DNA of 64,000 nucleotides, taken from positions 62,001 through 126,000 of the forward strand of contig NZ_LHZA01000157.1 of assembly GCF_001580535.1 (NCBI RefSeq). Reading direction: 5' to 3'. Within the stretch, counting starts at the first letter, position 1. Every line of letters begins with the position of its first letter. Source of the stretch: Acetobacter cerevisiae. Lineage in GTDB: Bacteria > Pseudomonadota > Alphaproteobacteria > Acetobacterales > Acetobacteraceae. The position numbers and the translations under genes were made by a program. Below are positions 38,294-46,333 of this stretch, piece after piece. The notes under the pieces are model-generated. The model was not told the DNA's origin and did not search any database. It saw only the letters and a program-made list of their open reading frames with translations.

Positions 38294-39070
38294 ATGGTGT
38301 CCTCCGAAAATGGAGAAAAACAGAGCAGTTTTGGACGAAGGGAGGGGAGTGCCCCTTTTTCTTCCACAGGCCCGGCAGGGCACCGGCAGCGCATGCGCGC
38401 GCGGGTTTTAAGCGCGGGGGCTGCGTCTCTGGCGGATTATGAGCTGTTGGAAATGCTGCTTTTTCCGGGTGTGCCCCGGCGGGACACCAAGCCGTTGGCC
38501 AAGGCGTTGATCAACCAGTTCGGATCTTTGGCGGATGTGCTGGAAGCTGCGCCAGAAGCCCTGAAAGAAGCGGGAGCAACGCGTGGGAACGTGGCGTTGC
38601 TGGGACTGGTGCCGCTGGCGGCGGACCGGCTGGGCGCACCGGATGAGCCTGTGCGCGTTGACCTTGGGAGTTGGGACAAGCTGCTGGCGTATTGCGCAAC
38701 GCATCTGGTGACGGCTGTGGCGGGGGCGCTCCATGTTTTGTTTCTGGATAGCCGCAATCAATTGCTGGCGGATGAAGTTGTGGAGACGCAGGAAAGGGCG
38801 ACGCCGGGAGAAGAAGGCGTTCCCATTCCTGTGCCGCAGGTGGTCTCCGCCGTTATGCAGAGGGCACTGGCGCTGCACGCCTGTTCTCTGATTACGGTCA
38901 GGCTGGCGGCAGACGATGTGCAGCCGGACCGCCAGCTTTTGCATGATGGGCCACTGGTGCAGGCGCTTTTGCAGGCCGCCCCTTTGCTGGCGGTGACCAT
39001 GCATGACCATGTGGTGCTGAAAGGGCGCCGCTGGCGCAGTTTTCGGCATCTGGAGCAGCAGGCATGGTGA
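38294..39070 (+). CDS. RadC-like protein with degenerate JAMM site (first of a tandem pair)
   Basis: A 258-residue RadC/UPF0758 relative. The N-terminal helix-hairpin-helix part is well kept (HRQRMRARVLSAGAASLADY, then ELLEMLLFPGVPRRDTKPLA and INQFGSLADVL). The C-terminal half aligns with the MPN/JAMM core (VLFLDSRNQLLADE), but where active RadC has HNHPSGDP-x-PS-x-xD this protein has TVRLAADDVQPDRQ. All metal ligands are gone, so it should be enzymatically dead. GGAG precedes the ATG. It overlaps the intact radC by 7 bases, which suggests the two proteins are made together and may form a pair. It is intact, not a pseudogene. Confidence 0.82.
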   Translation: MVSSENGEKQSSFGRREGSAPFSSTGPAGHRQRMRARVLSAGAASLADYELLEMLLFPGVPRRDTKPLAKALINQFGSLADVLEAAPEALKEAGATRGNVALLGLVPLAADRLGAPDEPVRVDLGSWDKLLAYCATHLVTAVAGALHVLFLDSRNQLLADEVVETQERATPGEEGVPIPVPQVVSAVMQRALALHACSLITVRLAADDVQPDRQLLHDGPLVQALLQAAPLLAVTMHDHVVLKGRRWRSFRHLEQQAW

Positions 39071-39834
39071 CGCGACTGCCAAAAGGCAAAGGCAGGCGCT
39101 CTAAATCGGAACTGGCGGATATTGCAGGGTTCAAGCTTCAGGCCGACGCGGTGCAAACCGGGCCGCCTCTGCCAGATTTGCCATTTTTGTCAGAATTGGC
39201 CGAAGCAAGGACTTTAGTTAAGGTTCCTGATGACCATAAGGTTCTGACTCAGCTGATTACGCTTATTACGCCCCGGCATCCTGCGCCGGACATGTGGGCG
39301 ACGTCTCTGCTGAATCAGTTCGGGTCTCTGGCCGCTCTCCTGTCCGCTCCCGATCAGGTCATGCTGGGGATTTCCGGCCAGACCCCGGCGTTCCGGGTAA
39401 CGTTGCGGCTGGTTCAGGAGGCGGCTGTGCGGTTGCATAAAGCGCGGTTGAAACGAGTGGGTGTTCTGGCGGACAGGGCGCAGCTCAAAGCCTATCTTAG
39501 CGCCATGCTGGCGCATGAGCGGGTAGAACAGGTGCGGGTGCTCTTTCTGGATAAGGGGCACCGTCTGCTTGCCGATGAAATGCTGGGGCGCGGCACTGTG
39601 GACCACACGCCCATTTACCCCAGAGAAGTAATGCGGCGCGCGCTGGAGCTTCAGGCCAGTATTCTGGTGGTGGTGCATAACCATCCCAGTGGAGACCCGT
39701 CTCCTTCGCAGGATGATATCTTCATGACCCAGCGGATTGCGCAGGCGGCCACGTTGCTGGGCATCACGGTCTGGGACCATGTGATTGTTGGCAGTGGTCG
39801 CCTGTTAAGCCTGAAAGAAGAAGGGGTCTTTTAG
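39064..39834 (+). CDS. radC: RadC/UPF0758 family JAMM-domain protein (intact)
   Basis: A 256-residue protein with the complete JAMM metal site HNHPSGDPSPSQDD in its C-terminal MPN domain and the preceding LFLDKGHRLLADEMLGRGTVD strands. The N-terminal part keeps LLNQFGSLAALL but lacks the usual RMRxRLL...DYELLE start, which the upstream partner has instead. RadC was once linked to recombinational repair, but its true role is unsettled. Its start is 7 bases inside the upstream gene, with GGAG 8 bases before the ATG. It ends 4 bases from the convergent purK stop, with no terminator between. Confidence 0.9.
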   Translation: MVTRLPKGKGRRSKSELADIAGFKLQADAVQTGPPLPDLPFLSELAEARTLVKVPDDHKVLTQLITLITPRHPAPDMWATSLLNQFGSLAALLSAPDQVMLGISGQTPAFRVTLRLVQEAAVRLHKARLKRVGVLADRAQLKAYLSAMLAHERVEQVRVLFLDKGHRLLADEMLGRGTVDHTPIYPREVMRRALELQASILVVVHNHPSGDPSPSQDDIFMTQRIAQAATLLGITVWDHVIVGSGRLLSLKEEGVF

Positions 39835-39838
39835 GCCT

Positions 39839-41020
39839 TTAGGCGTCGTCGTTCCCGGCGTCCGGCTTTTCCGCCAGCGGGCCAAGGGCATCCCGAATGC
39901 CCAGTGCGCCGGGCAGACTGCCATAGGGGAACAGGATGTTTACGTGGCCCATCTTGCGGCCCACGCGCGCTTCGGCTTTGCCATAAAGATGCGGGATATG
40001 TCCCGGCGTGGCGAGAATGTCAGGCCACAACGCCATATCATCCGGCCCGACGAGATTTTTCATCACAGCATCAGAATGGCGCAGCGTGGGAGGTAAAGGC
40101 AGGCCCGCGACGGCGCGGATATGCATATCGAACTGGTCCGCCGGGCAGGCGTCCATGGTCCAGTGGCCGGAATTATGCGGGCGCGGCGCGATTTCATTCA
40201 CCAGCAGATTGCCGGTGCTGTCGATAAACATTTCCACGCCCAGAATACCGATAAGATCCAGTTTTTCTGCAATAACGACCGCCAGAGCCTGAGCGCGCTG
40301 TGCGGTTTCTTCCGGCACGGGGGCGGGGGCCAGTGTGAGGTCCAGAATACCATCCCGATGGTAATTGAGGCCGGGCGCAAAGCAGCGTGTTGTGCCGTCT
40401 GTGCCACGCACGACCATCACACTGATTTCACAGGCAAAATCCACCATCCCTTCCGCGACCAGCGGGTGGGGAGCGAGAGAGGCAAAGGCCTCTTCCAGTT
40501 GGGAGGCCTCATAAACGCGGGCCTGCCCCTTGCCGTCATACCCGTTGCGCGTGGTTTTCAGGATGAACGGGAAACCGAGCTTTTCCGCCGCAGCGTGCAG
40601 AGTGGGGTGATCGGTAACGGCCATCCAGGGGGCGAGGGGAATCTCCGCCTCTGAGAGAAAAATCTTTTCTGCCAGTCTGTCCTGACTGATGCGCAGGATC
40701 GCGCCGGAGGGGCGCACAGGACAGTGCTGAGCCAGACAATCCAGCGCGTCGGCACTGATATTTTCAAACTCAAAGGTGACGACATCCACGGCGCGGGCAA
40801 AGGCTTCCAGCGCCTTGTGATCATCATATGCGCCAAGCGTGACCTGATGGGCGACCTGTGCCGCCGGGCCATTGGCGTCCTGCGTGAGAATATGCGCGCG
40901 AAAGCCGAGCTTAGCGGCCGCGACAGCGGACATGCGGCCCAGCTGGCCGCCGCCCACAATGCCGATGACAGAATTGGGAGCAAGTGCGGGCGAAGAAGAC
41001 CGGGAAGAAGAAGCTGACAT
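39839..41020 (-). CDS. purK: 5-(carboxyamino)imidazole ribonucleotide synthase
   Basis: This ATP-grasp enzyme carboxylates AIR in purine synthesis. The 393-residue protein opens with a Ser-rich leader, then IGIVGGGQLGRM. It goes on to TTRNGYDGKGQA (ATP-grasp glycine loop), the metal-binding VNEIAPRPHNSGHWT, and the C-terminal GKAEARVGRKMGHVN. Its ATG overlaps the purE stop by one base (TAATG). Confidence 0.95.
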   Translation of the reverse strand: MSASSSRSSSPALAPNSVIGIVGGGQLGRMSAVAAAKLGFRAHILTQDANGPAAQVAHQVTLGAYDDHKALEAFARAVDVVTFEFENISADALDCLAQHCPVRPSGAILRISQDRLAEKIFLSEAEIPLAPWMAVTDHPTLHAAAEKLGFPFILKTTRNGYDGKGQARVYEASQLEEAFASLAPHPLVAEGMVDFACEISVMVVRGTDGTTRCFAPGLNYHRDGILDLTLAPAPVPEETAQRAQALAVVIAEKLDLIGILGVEMFIDSTGNLLVNEIAPRPHNSGHWTMDACPADQFDMHIRAVAGLPLPPTLRHSDAVMKNLVGPDDMALWPDILATPGHIPHLYGKAEARVGRKMGHVNILFPYGSLPGALGIRDALGPLAEKPDAGNDDA

Positions 41021-41595
41021 TATTCGTTTTCAGAAATCGGAGCGTTAGCGACGGAGGCTGTTTGCAGGGCGCGCCATGCGTCCAGCTTTGCGGCGAGCTC
41101 CGGGTCTTGCAGGGCCAGAATGGAGGTTGCCAGAAGGGCGGCATTTTTGGCTCCGGAGGCTCCAATAGCGAGTGTGCCGACGGGCACACCACCGGGCATC
41201 TGAACGATGGAGAGCAGGCTGTCCATGCCTTTCAGGGCGCGGGATTCCACTGGCACCCCCAGCACGGGCAGGCGGGTCCATGCCGCACACATACCGGGCA
41301 GATGGGCTGCCCCGCCAGCACCGGCAATAATAACAGAGAGGCCACGATCCGCTGCGGTTTTGGCATACTCAGCAAGCCGGTCCGGCGTGCGGTGGGCCGA
41401 GACAATCAGCGTTTCATGGGCAATGCCCATGTCTGTCAGAATGGCATCTGCATGGCGCATGGTCTCCCAGTCCGACTGGCTACCCATGATAATGCCAACC
41501 TTAGGAGCAAGGTCGGCGTTCTGAGATGGGGCGGTGGGCAGGGGGGCAGTTTCGCTCACGATAAGGCACGATCCGGTTGGTGGGGAAATGGTCAC
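41020..41595 (-). CDS. purE: 5-(carboxyamino)imidazole ribonucleotide mutase
   Basis: This class I PurE converts N5-CAIR to CAIR. It has the signatures [40 protein letters not shown] and [20 protein letters not shown]. The start is a GTG at 41595 that overlaps the stop of the upstream DUF465 gene by 4 bases (GTGA), so translation is coupled; an inner GTG at 41559 is an alternative. A leader of about 30 residues precedes the conserved core. Confidence 0.94.
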   Translation of the reverse strand: MTISPPTGSCLIVSETAPLPTAPSQNADLAPKVGIIMGSQSDWETMRHADAILTDMGIAHETLIVSAHRTPDRLAEYAKTAADRGLSVIIAGAGGAAHLPGMCAAWTRLPVLGVPVESRALKGMDSLLSIVQMPGGVPVGTLAIGASGAKNAALLATSILALQDPELAAKLDAWRALQTASVANAPISENE

Positions 41596-41798
41596 GCAAT
41601 ATCGTCGGGGATCAGTTCGCTTTCAAGCCGTGTTATCCGGTCCCGGAGTAGTAATTTGCGTTTTTTCAGCCTTTGGAGCTGCAACTGGTCGGTCAGGATC
41701 GTCCCATCGGTCAGGCGACTGATGATGGTATCAAGATCACGATGTTCACTGCGGAGTTCATGGAGCTGGCCGAGGAGTGAATCGCGGTCTTTCAGCAT
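41592..41798 (-). CDS. DUF465/YdcH-like small coiled-coil protein
   Basis: A 68-residue, highly charged alpha-helical protein with Leu/Arg-rich heptads ([18 protein letters not shown], then [16 protein letters not shown]), the pattern of DUF465. Function is unknown; in Alphaproteobacteria these genes often come in pairs. The ATG at 41798 has GGAGAGGGA upstream and is preferred to an extension to 41822. It is the first gene of a coupled unit with purE and purK (4-base and 1-base overlaps). Confidence 0.82.
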   Translation of the reverse strand: MLKDRDSLLGQLHELRSEHRDLDTIISRLTDGTILTDQLQLQRLKKRKLLLRDRITRLESELIPDDIA

Positions 41799-42033
41799 TT
41801 TAGTCCCTCTCCTGCATGGCATGAGGACTCTGTGTGAACGGGATTTTTCAGAGTCTGCCAGAGTTTTCAGCGCCTAGTTTTGCGCAAGCATGCAGCGGAG
41901 ACCAGCAGCAAAAGAAGAAAAAGTAGATATGCATTTTGCGCATACCTAAAATGCCTGAAATGTGAAAAAAACATGAAAAAACACGCAAAGACTGCGTTAC
42001 CGTGAGGTGTCATCAACCGAATGGAGGCAGTCA

Positions 42034-42198
42034 ATGTCCTACCAGTCCAGGATTGAGAGTCTTAAATCCCGCCACTCACGGATCGATAAACAGATCTCAT
42101 CAGAAGGCGGCCGACCCAGACCGGATGAGCGTGTTTTGATGTGTCTCAAATTGCAGAAGCTGCGGCTCAAGGAAGAAATTGAGCGCCTGTCTGCGTGA
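42034..42198 (+). CDS. Second DUF465-like small protein
   Basis: A 54-residue charged helical protein beginning MSYQSRIESLKSRHSRIDKQ and ending in the same KLQKLRLKEEIERL heptad pattern as its divergent neighbour at 41592-41798. GGAGG lies 6 bases before the ATG at 42034. The two DUF465 genes face away from each other across about 235 bases, which suggests ancient duplication and shared control. Confidence 0.75.
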   Translation: MSYQSRIESLKSRHSRIDKQISSEGGRPRPDERVLMCLKLQKLRLKEEIERLSA

Positions 42199-42308
42199 TG
42201 ACAGCCCTTGGTCCCTCTGTATCCCGGCGATTGTGCGGGCAGATTGGACTAAAGCGTTTCTCTTAAGCAGAGAAATTATCTGAAAACTGCCAGAAACTGG
42301 CTGGAAAA

Positions 42309-42340
42309 GGCACTGGCGGGCGTAAAGCCCAGCCAGTGCC
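42309..42340 (-). terminator. Terminator of the TrcR-like gene
   Basis: GGCACTGGC (42309-42317) and GCCAGTGCC (42332-42340), with an inner GGGC/GCCC extension, form a stem of 13 pairs with one bulged base. On the minus strand TTTT follows. Confidence 0.8.
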
Positions 42341-42349
42341 GCGGAGAAA

Positions 42350-42943
42350 TTACTCTCCGCTCCCTTCGTGATCCACCATATCCATCGGCGGCGGCTGCGG
42401 AATTTCGTGCCCTTCGCGCTCAAGGCGCGTGGTGGCGGCATTCACAGCAGCATTCAGGTCCATCTGGCTGCACAGGCCAATGGTCACCGGGTCACGCGGT
42501 TTGATGTTGGGCGTGTTCCAGTGCTGCTTGTCACGCACTTTGGCAATGGTGTCCTTGGTGGTGCCCAGCAGTTTGACAATCTGCAGATCATTCAGCTGCG
42601 GGAAGTTACGCAGCAGGAAGGCAATACCATCCGGACGGTCATGGCGTTTGGCCACAGGCGTATAGCGTGCACCCTTGGAGCGGCGTTTGACCGGGTTGTT
42701 GGTAGCCAGAATTTTCAGCCGTGCATCAGGGTTTGCTTCGCAACGGTGAATTTCTTCCAGTTTGAGCTGGTGGTTGGCAACGGGGTCATACCCGACAATT
42801 CCCTGAGCAACCTCACCATCGGCAATAGCCTGCACTTCCAGCGGGTGCATGCCGCAGAACTCAGCAATCTGAGTAAAGCTCAGGGCGGTTTTTTCAATCA
42901 GCCACACTGCGGTGGCCTTGGGCATCAGCGGTAAGGTCGTCAT
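42350..42943 (-). CDS. DUF1013 protein, TrcR-type cell-cycle transcriptional regulator
   Basis: A protein of about 197 residues conserved across Alphaproteobacteria. Its N-terminal half looks like a helix-turn-helix (LIEKTALSFTQIAEFCGMHPLEVQAIADG) and a second similar segment occurs near FPQLNDLQIVKLLGTTKDTIAKV. DUF1013 proteins have been linked to cell-cycle transcription in Alphaproteobacteria. I chose the ATG at 42943 (MTTLPLMP); 42952 or an upstream start at 43009 are possible. It stands alone, with its own terminator. Confidence 0.8.
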   Translation of the reverse strand: MTTLPLMPKATAVWLIEKTALSFTQIAEFCGMHPLEVQAIADGEVAQGIVGYDPVANHQLKLEEIHRCEANPDARLKILATNNPVKRRSKGARYTPVAKRHDRPDGIAFLLRNFPQLNDLQIVKLLGTTKDTIAKVRDKQHWNTPNIKPRDPVTIGLCSQMDLNAAVNAATTRLEREGHEIPQPPPMDMVDHEGSGE

Positions 42944-43101
42944 TGCTTCCATCCTGTCGTCGGGCGGCGCTTGCGCAGGCACCGGAGAAACTGACGGTCC
43001 GGAAACCAATCCGAAGGCCCGCGGGCCTGCCGGCGCGCATCTGTGGCGACGATATGGGGGGAGCGTCCCTCACAGGTCAAGCGACAAATGCGCTCTGACA
43101 A

Positions 43102-43129
43102 AAAAGGAGGAACCTGAGTTCCTCCTTTT
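43102..43129 (-). terminator. Terminator of the Hsp20 gene
   Basis: A perfect 12-base-pair stem, AAAAGGAGGAAC (43102-43113) and GTTCCTCCTTTT (43118-43129), with a 4-base loop; a T run follows on the minus strand. Confidence 0.88.
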
Positions 43130-43153
43130 CCACACGCTTTGAGTGGTGTGCGC

Positions 43154-43669
43154 TTATGCTGCGGCGGCAGTGGGCTGAGGGTTTGCCTGTGCCTGCGGGG
43201 TGGTCTGGGCTGGCGCAGGGGCCTCGGTTTTCGTCACCAGTTCGGTCTGGTTACCCGACTGCACGGGAATACGGCGCGGCTTGAGGGCTTCAGGCACAAT
43301 CTGGCGTACAGAAATACGTAACAGGCCGTTATTCATATCGGCACCGGTGACCTCCACATGGTCCGCCAGTGCAAAGCGACGCTCAAAAGCCCGGCGGGCA
43401 ATGCCGCGATGCAGAATCTCGCCTTCATTCTGCGGGTCACTCACACGACCGGAGACAATCAGCGTGTTGTCCTGCACAACCAGTTCAATGTCGTCCGGGC
43501 CAAAGCCAGCGACTGCCATAGTCAGGGCGTAGCTGTCATTCCCGGTCTTGGCGATGTCATACGGGGGGTAGCTCGGGGTGGCAGCACTACGGGACGCGGT
43601 GTCCATCACCTGTGCCAGACGGTCAAAGCCAATGGCGGTGCGGAAAAGCGGTGCAAAATCGTAACTCAT
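43154..43669 (-). CDS. Small heat-shock protein, Hsp20/IbpA family
   Basis: A 171-residue holdase chaperone. The alpha-crystallin domain spans about residues 37-140, with YPPYDIAKTGNDSYALTMAVAG at its start, the strand VQDNTLIVSGR, and FERRFALADHVEVTGADMNNGLL. The C-terminal I-x-V anchor is present as RIPVQ, followed by a low-complexity Pro/Ala/Gln tail. The 5' leader carries what looks like a ROSE RNA thermometer, so translation should rise with temperature. Confidence 0.92.
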   Translation of the reverse strand: MSYDFAPLFRTAIGFDRLAQVMDTASRSAATPSYPPYDIAKTGNDSYALTMAVAGFGPDDIELVVQDNTLIVSGRVSDPQNEGEILHRGIARRAFERRFALADHVEVTGADMNNGLLRISVRQIVPEALKPRRIPVQSGNQTELVTKTEAPAPAQTTPQAQANPQPTAAAA

Positions 43670-43745
43670 GGTTAAAAAACCTCCTCGTTCAGCAAGGTCT
43701 TGCCGTGCAACAGCCCCCAGTGTCTGGCGGGCTTGCTACGGCAGG
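43670..43745 (-). promoter_or_regulatory. Probable ROSE-type RNA thermometer in the hsp20 leader
   Basis: On the minus strand the Shine-Dalgarno AGGAGG (43680-43685, 10 bases before the ATG) is faced by ACCUUGCU (43691-43698) across a short loop. The imperfect pairing, with a G opposite G and U-rich contacts, is the hallmark of ROSE elements (U-U/C-G-C-U opposite the SD). Just upstream, GCCGT and ACGGC, with inner GCAA/TTGC and CCAG/CTGG pairs, form a stable stem, as in known ROSE leaders of rhizobial and enterobacterial small heat-shock genes. Confidence 0.65.
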
Positions 43746-43797
43746 TAACAATCAGAGAAGAACCCCGTCTTCGGGCATTCTTCCTGAAACTAAACGT

Positions 43798-43832
43798 GGA
43801 AAACCCCGCCTCCTGATTCAAGAGGCGGGGTT
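43798..43832 (-). terminator. Terminator of rpmE
   Basis: AACCCCGCCTC (43802-43812) pairs perfectly with GAGGCGGGGTT (43822-43832); TTTT follows on the minus strand. It lies 37 bases past the rpmE stop. Confidence 0.82.
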
Positions 43833-43869
43833 CCCGATTTTTTAACTGATCTGATAAAGGGGAGGCTGA

Positions 43870-44100
43870 TCAGGCCTTGGAGCGCGTACCGATACCAGCA
43901 AAGCGCTTGTTGAACTTCGCAACCTGGCCCCCGGTGTCCATCATGCGCTGCACGCCGGTCCATGCCGGGTGAGACTTCGTGTCCACGTCCAGACGGAGCG
44001 TGTCACCAGCTTTACCTGCGCAGGAGCGGGTTTTGTATTCGGTGCCATCGGTCATGATGACGGTGATTTCGTGGTAGTCAGGGTGAATGCCGGATTTCAT
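43870..44100 (-). CDS. rpmE: 50S ribosomal protein bL31, zinc-free form
   Basis: A 76-residue protein starting [19 protein letters not shown], typical of bL31. The CxC and CxxC zinc ligands of the Zn-binding form are absent (only one Cys, in TRSCAGK), so this is the C-minus form. I chose the ATG at 44100 because the family start is MKxxIHP; the upstream TTG at 44121 is unlikely. No second bL31 gene is in the window. Confidence 0.92.
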   Translation of the reverse strand: MKSGIHPDYHEITVIMTDGTEYKTRSCAGKAGDTLRLDVDTKSHPAWTGVQRMMDTGGQVAKFNKRFAGIGTRSKA

Positions 44101-44373
44101 GTGTTGCGTCTTTCTGTTCAAAAGGCTGTCCCGATACCGACCGGGCTATGCGTGCGAGTGCGTATAGCCGTCTGTGCAGGGGGGATCAATAACTCATGCG
44201 GCCTTCCTGATTGGTTTTTACCGGGTAAGGGGCGGAAAAATGTGTCGGTGTTGCCGTAAAAGCCACGTCCGGAGAGGAAAGTCGGCGAATCGGGGTGGTT
44301 TAGACTTGTTAAAAAGGGTTCATACTGGATACAGACAGCAGGATATTCTGCCTTCAAAAGGATAAAGTGGCTT

Positions 44374-44832
44374 ATGGCTGACATTAAATCTCATGTGCAC
44401 ACCCCGGGTTGGGTGGGCGAATTCCGCGCCTTTATTATGCGTGGCAATGTTATCGATCTGGCCGTTGGTGTCATCATCGGTGCGGCGTTCACCGCCATTG
44501 TGAACAGCCTGGTGAAAGACATTTTCAACCCGGTGCTGGGTCTGGTGATTGGTGGGATTGATTTCTCCAACCTCTTCATCACGCTGAAAGGCCCGCATCT
44601 GGCAACGCTGGCGGACGCACAGAAAGCGGGCGCGGTTACGCTGAATGTCGGCCTGTTCCTGAATGCTGTCATTCAGTTCCTGATCATGGCTCTGGTCATC
44701 TTCTGGTTTGTTAAAGTGCTGAGCCGCCTGCATGGGCAGGAAGCCGCTAAACCGGCGGCACCCCCGGCACCGACCAAAACGGAAGTTCTGCTTGAGCAGA
44801 TCCGTGACGAACTGGCAGCCCGCAAGGTCTGA
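44374..44832 (+). CDS. mscL: Large-conductance mechanosensitive channel
   Basis: This pentameric inner-membrane safety valve opens under osmotic downshock. The 152-residue protein has the N-terminal amphipathic helix (EFRAFIMRGNVIDLAVGVIIG) leading into TM1, a periplasmic loop, TM2 around FLIMALVIFWFVKVL, and a C-terminal helical bundle, TEVLLEQIRDEL, after a Pro/Ala linker. Length is normal. It is divergent from rpmE. Confidence 0.95.
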   Translation: MADIKSHVHTPGWVGEFRAFIMRGNVIDLAVGVIIGAAFTAIVNSLVKDIFNPVLGLVIGGIDFSNLFITLKGPHLATLADAQKAGAVTLNVGLFLNAVIQFLIMALVIFWFVKVLSRLHGQEAAKPAAPPAPTKTEVLLEQIRDELAARKV

Positions 44833-44913
44833 GGCTCATTCGTCTGATCTGAGGCGTCCTGCGGGGCGCTGAGGAGATTTACCGGAAAGACAGATATGGA
44901 GTAGGTTCGTCGC

Positions 44914-45279
44914 ATGACGCGCTCCGTATCTGGATTTCCGGTTTTTTTTTGCCTGATGGCTGGCCTTGCAGGCCTTACGGTGCTGGCAGGCTGCCAGTCT
45001 TCCGCTGGTCGGGTGGCGATAAATCCCACACCCCGCACATTGATATATAGCTACGTGATTGCCAGCGGCATGGCCCGTGGGCAGGTGATGTCCGGCCTCG
45101 TCTCACCAGAACGCCTTGTGCAGATTGTGAATGCGGACCGGGCTGCGCTGGCTGCCATTCTCAACGCAGAATACAGCCCATCCGGCGCGGGCATCAAAAA
45201 TGCCGGGCAGGCGATGGAGAATTTTCTGGCAGTGATTGAGCCGGCTGATCCCACGCCACCCTCTGTGGTGCGGCGTTAA
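44914..45279 (+). CDS. Small predicted lipoprotein of unknown function
   Basis: A 121-residue protein with a signal sequence ending in the lipobox LAGC (Cys27). The mature part of about 95 residues is probably helical (IYSYVIASGMARGQVMSGLV, RLVQIVNADRAALAAIL) and ends Pro-rich. No family recognised. It follows mscL by 81 bases on the same strand, with GGAG 12 bases before the ATG, and ends in front of a bidirectional terminator. Confidence 0.7.
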   Translation: MTRSVSGFPVFFCLMAGLAGLTVLAGCQSSAGRVAINPTPRTLIYSYVIASGMARGQVMSGLVSPERLVQIVNADRAALAAILNAEYSPSGAGIKNAGQAMENFLAVIEPADPTPPSVVRR

Positions 45280-45333
45280 GGGCGCGGATTTTTAAAGAAT
45301 ATGGGCAGGGGGGATGCCTGGCGCCCCTTATAA

Positions 45334-45370
45334 AAAAAGCGTTCCGACCGAAAGGAGCGGAACGCTTTTT
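45334..45370. terminator. Bidirectional terminator between the lipoprotein gene and secF
   Basis: AAAAAGCGTTCCG (45334-45346) and CGGAACGCTTTTT (45358-45370) form a perfect 13-base-pair stem with an 11-base loop. A/T ends suit both convergent units. Confidence 0.92.
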
Positions 45371-45376
45371 GCGTTT

Positions 45377-46321
45377 TCAGGCGCTTTTGCGCGGGGCGGG
45401 AGGCTTGGCGTCCCGCTTCAGGCGACCCTCGCCCATAAAGAGGAGGAGCGGGGCGGCGATGAAGATGGAAGAGGACGTGCCGACCACAATCCCGAACAGC
45501 ATGGTCCAGGCAAAGCCGGACAGCGTTGTGCCCCCAAACAGAGCCAGCGGCAGAGACGCCAGAAAGACGGTGGAGGAGGTGCCGAGTGTACGGTTCAGGG
45601 TCTCATTGATCGAGAGATCAATCAGTTCCCGTAGCGGCATGGTGCGATATTTGCGGAGATTTTCACGCACACGGTCATACACCACCACCTTATCGTTGGT
45701 GGAGTAGCCCAGAATGGTGAGAATGGCAGCGACCATCACCAGATCGAACTCAAAGCCGGTGATGACCAGAAAGCCCATGGTCTTGGTCAGATCCAGCACC
45801 AGCGTGATGACGGCGCTGAGGGCGAACTCCCATTCAAACCGGAACCAGATATAGCCCAGAATCATCGCAAGGCTGAGACCGAGGGCCAGCATGCCGTTGC
45901 GGAACAGTTCTGAGGACACAGACGCGCCGACAGCGTCAGCCCGCAGGACGGTCGTCCCCGGCTGTGCTTCCGCCACCGCGTGGCGCACGGTGTCTACAAT
46001 GGCGTTGGTCTGCTGCTCATCGCCAGCATCCAGACGGATCAGCACGTCATCCGGCGCGCCGAAAGCCTGAATGGAGGCATGCGTGACATTATGCGCAGCC
46101 AGAGCATTGCGCAGCTTGGCAAAGTCAGCCGGGCCAGAGGTTTTGGCCTCCACCACAATGCCGCCCCGGAAATCCAGCCCCAGTGTCAGGCCCGGATGCA
46201 TGAACAGCACGATGGAGAGCAGAGACAGCGCAGCCGAGACAATCAGGCCCGCATAGCGCCCGCGCATGAAGTTGATGTGGGTATCCTTGCGCACAAAACG
46301 CAGGAGAGGACGTCCAAACAT
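45377..46321 (-). CDS. secF: Protein translocase subunit SecF
   Basis: This RND-like inner-membrane protein works with SecD to pull exported proteins into the periplasm using the proton gradient. The 314-residue chain begins with a first membrane helix, then GLTLGLDFRGGIVVEA. It has a small periplasmic domain and five further helices, including the conserved ILGYSTNDKVVVYDRVREN and NETLNRTLGTSSTVFLA. It starts 12 bases after secD. yajC is not in the cluster. Confidence 0.95.
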   Translation of the reverse strand: MFGRPLLRFVRKDTHINFMRGRYAGLIVSAALSLLSIVLFMHPGLTLGLDFRGGIVVEAKTSGPADFAKLRNALAAHNVTHASIQAFGAPDDVLIRLDAGDEQQTNAIVDTVRHAVAEAQPGTTVLRADAVGASVSSELFRNGMLALGLSLAMILGYIWFRFEWEFALSAVITLVLDLTKTMGFLVITGFEFDLVMVAAILTILGYSTNDKVVVYDRVRENLRKYRTMPLRELIDLSINETLNRTLGTSSTVFLASLPLALFGGTTLSGFAWTMLFGIVVGTSSSIFIAAPLLLFMGEGRLKRDAKPPAPRKSA

Positions 46322-46333
46322 AAGCGCCTCGTC

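Noticed and set aside
41799-42033. AT-rich stretch between the DUF465 genes as a possible small RNA
   Set aside because: Short inverted repeats such as TTGCGCAA are present, but there is no terminator with a T run or promoter pair that would define an RNA gene.
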